A stretch of 64,000 nt of DNA, taken from the NCBI RefSeq assembly GCF_022965805.1, contig NC_133103.1, positions 33,947,281-34,011,280 on the forward strand, written 5' to 3'. The stretch is from Primulina eburnea (taxonomy: Eukaryota > Streptophyta > Magnoliopsida > Lamiales > Gesneriaceae). A model generated the notes under the pieces. The model ran no database searches. It saw only the letters and a list, made by a program, of their open reading frames with translations, and was not told the origin of the DNA. Numbering within the stretch: position 1 is the stretch's first letter; every line of letters starts with the position of its first letter. Below, one piece after another: positions 57,333-64,000 of this stretch. The translations under genes and the position numbers were made by a program.

Positions 57333-58179
57333 CAGCATGCAAGTCGGTTTTCAGAAGGTAAAAATCGAGAAAGGGTCGAGGGAGATTTGTGAAAAATCCT
57401 TACGCCTTTATCTTTCAATCCGTCCGTCCGAATTTGAATCCGACTTCGGTATCGAGTTCCTAGCGACGTAAGCTACAACTGGACGTAAGTTTCACTACGT
57501 TTTGACATGTTTTAGAATTATGATATTGTCAGAACTGAATGGAACTCATATATGTTGTTCTTGACATATGAGACATTATAGAATCGAAGTCAGACTAAGA
57601 AACGGACTGATTATGGAATTGTTATGAATTTTTAGGGTATATTGATTTATACCAGACAGATCTGAATTGTAATTGGATTACATATGGTATCAGATATGGG
57701 TTATGGATTGTAACTATTATCTGTTGAATCGGTATTGACGGGGATATTGAAATTGTACCGTTATACCGTTGATTTGAATTAAATCCAGACTCATCAGATT
57801 GTTATTGAGTTGAACGGTATATTGACATGAGATTATTGATATTGTCATTGCCAGACAGGCTGTGAGTTCAGGACATCGACTGAGCCAGAAACCGACGAAA
57901 GAAAGGTATAAGTCAATGTAGTATTGGGAGATGGACTTGAGTCGGTTTGGACTTGGGTTTCCCTAAATCACATACTTTACTTTATGGCATTGATATTTGC
58001 ATTGAATTGATGATATACTTGTCCTATTGATTTTAGATGACAGGTAGAAGACGATTTATCTTGTGACAGAAGTGCCGGATAGTGGTGGTATCGCCACGGC
58101 ACATTGCACGGAGTCTCAAGATAGGTTATTAAAGATAGAACTGCAGTCCATGACGGATAGGTCAGGACACCGGATGTTA

Positions 58180-58316
58180 GGTTATATCGAGTAATAGGAA
58201 ATGGGAATTCGTCTATTACGGAATTCGATATAGGAATACCAGGATATTGGTTATATCGAGTAATAGGAATACGGTTCCTTCTATTACGGAATTCGATATA
58301 GGAATACCACATCTGG
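58180..58316 (+). repeat. Two tandem 69-bp stem-loop units in LTR D
   Basis: Copies start at 58180 and 58249. Each has outer arms TATATCGA/TCGATATA and inner arms GTAATAG/CTATTAC with a GGAAT bulge on one side. It occupies the LTR position where A, B, E and H carry the unrelated GAATAAGACG/CGTCTTATTC stem-loop, and is likewise followed by GGGATCCCTAGA. Confidence 0.85.
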
Positions 58317-58829
58317 AAACCGGGATCCCTAGACTAGGATTGAGTCTAGTCTGAATTATAGAATTATGTGGACAGATTGATATTGATTATGTTTCAGATT
58401 TTGATACATATATCTGTTACCTGATTACATGCTTTATATTGTTTTATATGATTGCATGTTTCATTGATTTATACTGGGATTATATTCTCACCGGGATTAT
58501 CCGGCTGTTGTCTTGTCTGTATGTGTACATGACAACAGGTGGGACAGGATCAGGGTCCAGGAGATGAGGAGAGATCGTGATTAGAGTGGAGGCTCCGGAC
58601 TTGGATTAGAGATAGGGTTGAACACTTGACATTAGTTGTTAAACCTTAGTTTATTTTGAATGCAGGCAGTACAGGACTTGTATTGTATTTTATACTGATA
58701 TGTATATGAGTTTGATGTCACTACGTTCCGCATTTTAAAAAAAAAAAAATATATAGACCCTGTTTTAATTGATTAATTAGTCCCAATTATGATTAAGAAC
58801 TTGATCAGCGTCCGGGCCCCCACAACAGG

Positions 58830-58841
58830 TGGTATCAGAGC
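58830..58841 (+). promoter_or_regulatory. Primer-binding site of element D
   Basis: TGGTATCAGAGC, perfect initiator Met-tRNA complement, five bases after the LTR end. The leader 58842-59085 contains the hairpin GAATCAGAGCCGATTC (58992-59007) and GGAGGAGGGCTGA as in A and B. Confidence 0.94.
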
Positions 58842-59085
58842 TATAGATCCTTGAGATTGAGATAGGAGCTAGTGAGCGGGGTAGAATGAGATTTTCTTTC
58901 CTTGCTTTTGATTGCTAGCATGATTTACTGCTTTATAATGCATGTTTACCTGTTTATCTGATTTGATTTGAAAACATGTATTATTGAGAACGAATCAGAG
59001 CCGATTCTGGATCAGCAGTAAGATGATCGGAGGAGGGCTGAAATAGAACTTTGGGTTGGGATTGCTAATCCTTTTGATTTCATAT

Positions 59086-60486
59086 ATGCCTCCGAGAAGA
59101 ATGCCAGAACAGGGGAGTACCTCGAATCCTCCCATGGATGTGACACCTACAGCAATGGAGAAATTGCTGAAAAGATTTCAATCATTTCATCCACCGACTT
59201 TGAAAGGTACGGAGAACTCCGTGGAATGTGAAAGTTGGTTGGACGATGTTGAATCGTTGTTTGAATCTTTGGATTACTCTGAGGAAAAGAGGGTGAAACT
59301 AATAATACACCAGTTGCATGATGTTGCTAAACACTGGTGGATCACGACTAGAAGGGCATTGGAACAACGAGGTACGGCCATTACCTGGAATGTGTTTAAG
59401 ACTGAATTTTATCTACGGTTCTTTCCAGTTTCTTATAGGAAGGACAAAGGAGCGGAATTTGCAAACTTGAAACAAGGCCAGTTAAACATTGAGGACTATG
59501 TGGCTAAGTTTTCGACATTTCTCCGATTTGCTCCTCATGTGGCTGTGAGTGATGAGGCCGTTGCAGACCAGTTTATAAATGGCCTAAATCCTGAAATTTT
59601 TACTTTGGTGAACACCGGGAGGCCCAGTAATTTCACCGATGCCCTGAACAGAGCCAAGGGAGCCGAGGCAGGCCTGATGAGGCAGAGAGAGGCTTCGTTC
59701 GTGCTTCCAATACCGGGACAACAACCACCTCCTAGATTTGAAGGTGGCAGTAACAGTAGCGGAAAGAAGGATTTCTTGAAGGCTAGAGGGAAGCAATTCA
59801 AGAAATCAGGGACTACCTCTTCTAGTTCGAGTGGCTCTAGACAGACCAGTCAGGGCCAGAGTTATACCGGACCATACTGTGGCACCTGTGGAGGGAGGCA
59901 TTCCACAGAGCAGTGCCGAGGAGTAGCTGGTAGCTGTCGTATCTGTAGACAGCAGGGACATTTTGCTCGAGTGTGTCCCCAGAGGAGTGCCCAGGGATCG
60001 CAGGCAGCTGAGTCATCGGGATCAGTGGCTCAGGCAGGTAGACGACCATCTGCCGTTCATACTTTTCAGTCAGCACCGCCTACTCAGTCACAGCAGATGC
60101 CAGGAGGGGGCCAGACCGCGAGCCAGCCTCATAGACAGCAGGCCCGATTGTTTGCTTTGACCGAGGAGCAGGCACAGGATGCACCTGATGATGTTGTGGC
60201 AGGTAACTGTTTTATTTCTGGTTATCCTGCATATGTATTGATTGATACTGGTGCATCGCATACTTTTATTTCTGAGAGGTTTGCATTGAGTCATGCGTTG
60301 CCTATTGAGTCATTGTCTGCAGTAGTGTCTGTCACGTCTCCGTTAGGGACAGGATTGATATCAGTGAAATCTGTTAAATCGTGTATACTGCAGTACGATG
60401 GGCATATGATTGAGTTAGACTGTATTGTGCTTGGTTTATCTGATTTTGATTGCATTATCGATATCGATATGTTGACCAAGCACCGA
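59086..60486 (+). pseudogene. Gag-protease part of element D polyprotein, interrupted by solo LTR E
   Basis: I start at ATG 59086 (MPPRRMPEQG, as in A and B) rather than the upstream in-frame 59056. Order: gag (about 35-190), Ser/Gly linker, Cys motif CGTCGGRHSTEQC and zinc knuckle CRICRQQGHFARVC (about codon 283-297), protease with DTGA (from codon 387). The frame is open for 467 codons and is then cut at codon KHR by E. Downstream residues before the stop at 60570 are LTR sequence and do not belong. Confidence 0.94.
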
Positions 60487-62289
60487 TGTGGGGACCCGGG
60501 CTCTAACTCAATTCCTTTGGGATTTAATTGGAGCTTTGTTCGAAAATGTGGGTCAAAATTTTGCTTTTAACATTAATTTAAATGTATAACTAAAGCATAT
60601 CATGTCTTGATATTAAATAAACAACATAATATACATACATGTCTGTTTAGTAAAATCATACGCTAGTGTTCAAATCCCAACTACAACATAAGTAGTACAA
60701 GTCAAAAGGAAAACACTAGAAATATTCAACGCCCGTGATCTCCACGCTATCGTCAATCTCTCATCTAGCTCGAGACCCAGATCCTGCCCCACCTGTTGCC
60801 ATGCACACATACAGACACGACAACAGCCGGATAACTCCGGTGAGAACATATCCCAGTATAAAACATGGATGCATGCAATGTAAATATCATGTACAAAAGC
60901 ATAGCATATATCAAGCAACATGGATGCAAATCTAAACTTGTAGAAGAATACAAATTTGTATTCAACATTTAACTCTTGACTCGACTCATTTCTAATCTAG
61001 GGATCCCGGTGTGAATAAGACGGTCTGTTACCTACCCAGCCACTCGGGGCAACGGTACGTCTTATTCCTAGACTTCGGTCAACTCTGTATCGAGGGTCTA
61101 CACATAAAGCAAATCTGCTCCTATGCGTCGATACACCGAAACGTCTAGTTTTGGCAAGTCTGCCAATATCTCCTATCTCAGGACTAGAATCTAAATCAAT
61201 AAACAAAACATTACATAATCAAATGTAATAACAATCTAGTATGTGATTTAGGGAAACTCGTATCAAATCTGAATCGAGTTGTGCAATCCCGTGACCACAT
61301 GAATTATACCTTTCTTGTCGCACTGTCTGTCGAGATCTCGAATCAAATGTCAAACCTGTCACTTCAAATCTGAAATGGCAATATAGATGCACCTTCTATC
61401 AATATAGAACACAACCAACTCATATACAAACAATACTTGAGTTCAATACAGTTGAACGGCATAACGGCGTAGTCTCGTGATACCGATAACTCAATAATAA
61501 CATGCTAATTCCAAATCAACTCCCAATATCATCAACACAACAATACATACACTGAAATCTGCATAATCTTCCCATAACACATGCTGAAATCGAAACAATA
61601 GCATATGGTCTCCAAATTTCGATCCGGTAACGAATAAATCATGCTCAACATATCAAGAACACATATTCTAACTCAAATCTGAATTTCCCCAACACATATA
61701 TTTCGAGACATGCTGAAATGTAATAAAACTTACATCCTTGAATAGCAAATGATAAGAGGAGTTCAAAACCGAAGTCGAATCTAAAATCGGTTGGTTAGAT
61801 TTTGCACAATCTTGCCTTGAAGCTTGAAGAAACTTGAAGAATAATGGCTTCTCTCGGTTCTTACTCTGGAAAAATGAGAAATACATGATTCAGCAGCTTC
61901 CTATATATATATATATGCCATGTGTCAAGCCAAGAAACGAAGGTGGCATGTTGCATGCAGCACCGCGGGTGCGGCAGCTCAAGAGCGCGGGTGCGCTATG
62001 CTTTCGGCAGCCCGTCCATTTTCCAAAATTCTGAGACCGCGGGTGCGGTCCTTGCATGACCGCGGGTGCGGTCTCACCACCGTGGGTGCGGTCTTGTTAG
62101 CACCGCGGGTGCGGTCTTGCTTCGCACAAATTCACCAACTTTCTGTCACATACACCGCGGGTGCGGTAGTCTTAACACCGCATGTGCAGTGTGGCTTCGG
62201 CCCTGCTTGTTGACATACTCATTTTTATGACATGCATTCCTCTCTTCAAATCTAACATCAATGACAGCTAATAATTCTCGAGCCTTACA
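60487..62289 (-). repeat. Solo LTR E (1,803 bp), antisense inside D
   Basis: Ends TGTAAGGCTCGAG (minus, 62289) and GGGTCCCCACA (60487), close relative of LTR A. TSD ACCGA at 60482-60486 and 62290-62294; no internal region. It carries the GC-rich modules (61958-62190), TATA-like stretch (about 61901-61917), GTAAGT (61733-61728, minus), stem-loop arms (61013-61022 and 61058-61067) and the hairpin GTTGCCATG/CACGACAAC (60795-60824). Solo LTRs arise by recombination between the two LTRs of a full element. Confidence 0.96.
61958..62190 (-). repeat. GC-rich palindromic module array in U3 of solo LTR E
   Basis: Eight copies, seen on the plus strand as CACCGCGGGTGCGGT and variants (CACCGTGGGTGCGGT, CACCGCATGTGCAGT). 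Same module as in LTRs A, C and D. Confidence 0.9.
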
Positions 62290-62294
62290 ACCGA

Positions 62295-64000
62295 GCTACA
62301 GTTGATTGTTTCCACAAGATAGTTCGATTCAGACCTGAGTTGGCTGAGGAGTAGGAATTTTATGGTGAAGGTTCTCGTGCCAGAATTCCTTTGATATCTG
62401 CAATGAATATGACTCGATTATTGCAGAAGGGAGCGGAGGGATTCCTGGTATATTCAGTTGAATTACTGAAAATGAGCCCATCATTGGCGGACTTGCCAGT
62501 GGTGTGTGAGTTTGCTGATGTCTTTCCAGATGAGATTCCTGGATTGCCTCCGATTCGAGAGATAGACTTCAGCATTGAGTTAATGCCAGGAACAGTTCCG
62601 ATTTCGAGAGCTCCATACAGGATGGCACCGATCGAATTGAAAGAACTGAAAGAACAGTTGGAGGATTTACTGGCCAAGGGATATATCAGACCGAGTGTAT
62701 CTCCTTGGGGTGCTCCAGTACTGTTAGTGAGAAAGAAAGACGGGTCGATGAGACTTTGTATCGACTACCGGCAATTGAACAAGGCAACGGTAAAGAATAA
62801 ATATCCATTGCCTCGTATCGATGATTTATTTGATCAATTGCAAGGTTCATATGTATATTCCAAGATCGATCTGAGATCTGGATACCATCAATTGAGAGTC
62901 AGAGACTCTGATATCTCAAAGACAGCATTCAGAACCAGGTATGGACACTATGAGTTTATTGTCATGTCTTTTGGTTTGACGAATGCACCGGCGGTATTTA
63001 TGGGATTGATGAACCGTGTTTTCCAGAAATATTTGGATGATTTTGTTATCATATTCATTGATGATATATTGATTTATTCAAAGAATATGATTGAGCATGC
63101 TAATCATCTGAGGACTGTGTTGAGAATTTTGAGGACGGAGAAACTGTATGCTAAGTTGTCGAAATGCAAGTTTTGGTTGAAACAGGTGGTGTTTTTGGGT
63201 CATATTATATCCGGAGATGGTATATCAGTTGATCCTATTAAGGTTGAGGCAGTGATTTCTTGGCCTAGACCTACATCTGTGCCAGAAATTCGCAGTTTTA
63301 TGGGTTTGGCGGGATATTATCGTCGATTTATTCAAGATTTCTCGAGTATTGCCAAGCCAATCACTCAGCTGACTCAGAAAAATGCTCCCTTTGTGTGGTC
63401 AGAAGACTGTGAGTCTAGTTTTCTGGAATTAAAGAAGGGATTGACCAGTGCTCCGGTGTTGACGATTCCATCAGGTACTGGTGACTTTGTTGTTTATTGT
63501 GATGCATCTCACCAAGGATTGGGTTATGTTTTAATGCAGCGGGGGCATGTGATTGCTTATGCCTCGAGACAGCTAAAACCCCATGAAACTCGTTATCCAA
63601 TTCATGATCTTGAAATGGCAGCCATAGTCTTTGCATTGAAGATATGGCGACATTACCTCTACGGTGAGAAATTTGAGATATATTCTGATCACAAGAGTTT
63701 GAAATATCTGTTTTCGCAATCAGAGCTGAATATGAGACAGCGGAGATGGCTGGATTTGCTGAAAGACTTTGATTGTGAAATCAAGTACTATCCAGGGAAA
63801 TCCAACGCAGCAGCAGATCCGCTGAGTCGAAAGGTATGTGCACTATCCTTATCGACGATAGGTGTTTCGAATTTGATAGAAGACTGCTGTTTGTCTGGAT
63901 TAGCTTTTCAAACAGATCATCAGCCTCTGAGATTATGTGCAGTTTGAGCTGAACCAGAGCTGCTTTTGAAAATTAAAACAGCTCAGAAAGTTGATCAGAA
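62295..64000 (+). pseudogene. Protease-RT-RNase H part of element D polyprotein (continues beyond window)
   Basis: Resumes exactly in frame ([12 protein letters not shown]) after E and one ACCGA are removed: 1,808 bases change the frame number but join codon 467 to 468. Order: end of protease, RT ([24 protein letters not shown] near 63054), RNase H ([10 protein letters not shown], with the usual HDLE-type motif changed to HDLEMA), and the start of the linker before integrase. In-frame stops: TAG at 62352 (Trp position in EEW) and TGA at 63945. Integrase lies beyond the window edge. Confidence 0.94.

Larger units (their letters stand above)
56990..58824 (+). repeat. 5' LTR of element D (1,835 bp)
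   Basis: Starts TGTAATGCCCGG, ends GGGCCCCCACA. GC-rich modules at 57119-57290, TATA-like GATATATATAGC at about 57321-57332, GTAAGT at 57485-57490, two tandem 69-bp stem-loop units at 58180-58316 and the hairpin GTTGTCTTG (58507-58515) with CATGACAAC (58528-58536). Confidence 0.94.
56990..64000 (+). mobile_element. Gypsy LTR retrotransposon D (right end outside window)
   Basis: 5' LTR, PBS, leader and polyprotein down to RNase H and the following linker are present; integrase and 3' LTR lie beyond the window. It is interrupted by solo LTR E. The protein resembles A and B closely, but the LTR starts TGTAATGCCCGG and is a different family. Two point stops are visible in pol. Confidence 0.94.

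Overview
The window looks like heterochromatic, probably pericentromeric or otherwise repeat-rich DNA of a flowering plant (most likely a eudicot). I find no host gene, no tRNA or rRNA gene and no prokaryotic feature. The evidence is plant-type Ty3/gypsy chromovirus and Ty1/copia polyproteins, primer-binding sites complementary to initiator-Met tRNA, 5-bp target-site duplications (TSDs), a CACTA transposon terminus and a tRNA-derived SINE-like unit. Species cannot be told from the sequence.

The substrate is a head-to-tail satellite of 364-bp units. Its minus strand encodes a slice of a Ty3/gypsy integrase core. About 33-34 units survive in four segments (2182-4951, 13415-17357, 24170-28311, 55624-56989), with A-type and B-type units largely alternating, so the higher-order period is 728 bp. 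When inserted elements and one TSD copy are taken out, segments 1, 2 and 3 join in perfect phase.

Five LTR retrotransposons sit in this array. H (minus, only its 2.06-kb 5' LTR and PBS) is at the left edge. A (plus, 4952-13414, TSD CTAAC) and C (plus, 17358-24169, TSD GTAAC) are complete insertions. F (minus copia, 29323-55623) itself hosts two more elements: gypsy B in its gag (33825-42352, TSD AAAGC) and a second copia of the same family, G, in its 5' LTR in opposite orientation (46103-55472, TSD AGGAC). D (plus gypsy, 56990 to the window end) carries an antisense solo LTR E (60487-62289, TSD ACCGA) inside its protease region. A composite patch (28312-29322: SINE-like unit, 43-bp tandem repeats, CACTA-type terminus) separates the array from the truncated 3' LTR of F.

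A, B, C and D encode a single-frame gag-protease-RT-RNase H-integrase-chromodomain type polyprotein (Tekay/Del-like by my reading); each is broken by one to three stops and, in A, a frameshift. B is closest to intact (one stop). F retains copia gag and pol with two stops, one frameshift and a lost integrase aspartate. G has almost identical LTRs but lacks the integrase core, so it probably moved in trans. Features worth following up are the integrase-derived satellite, family-specific arrays of GC-rich palindromes upstream of the presumed TATA boxes in the gypsy LTRs, a conserved GTAAGT in every intact gypsy LTR, two covarying stem-loops in the LTRs, and the very large F/G inverted repeat.
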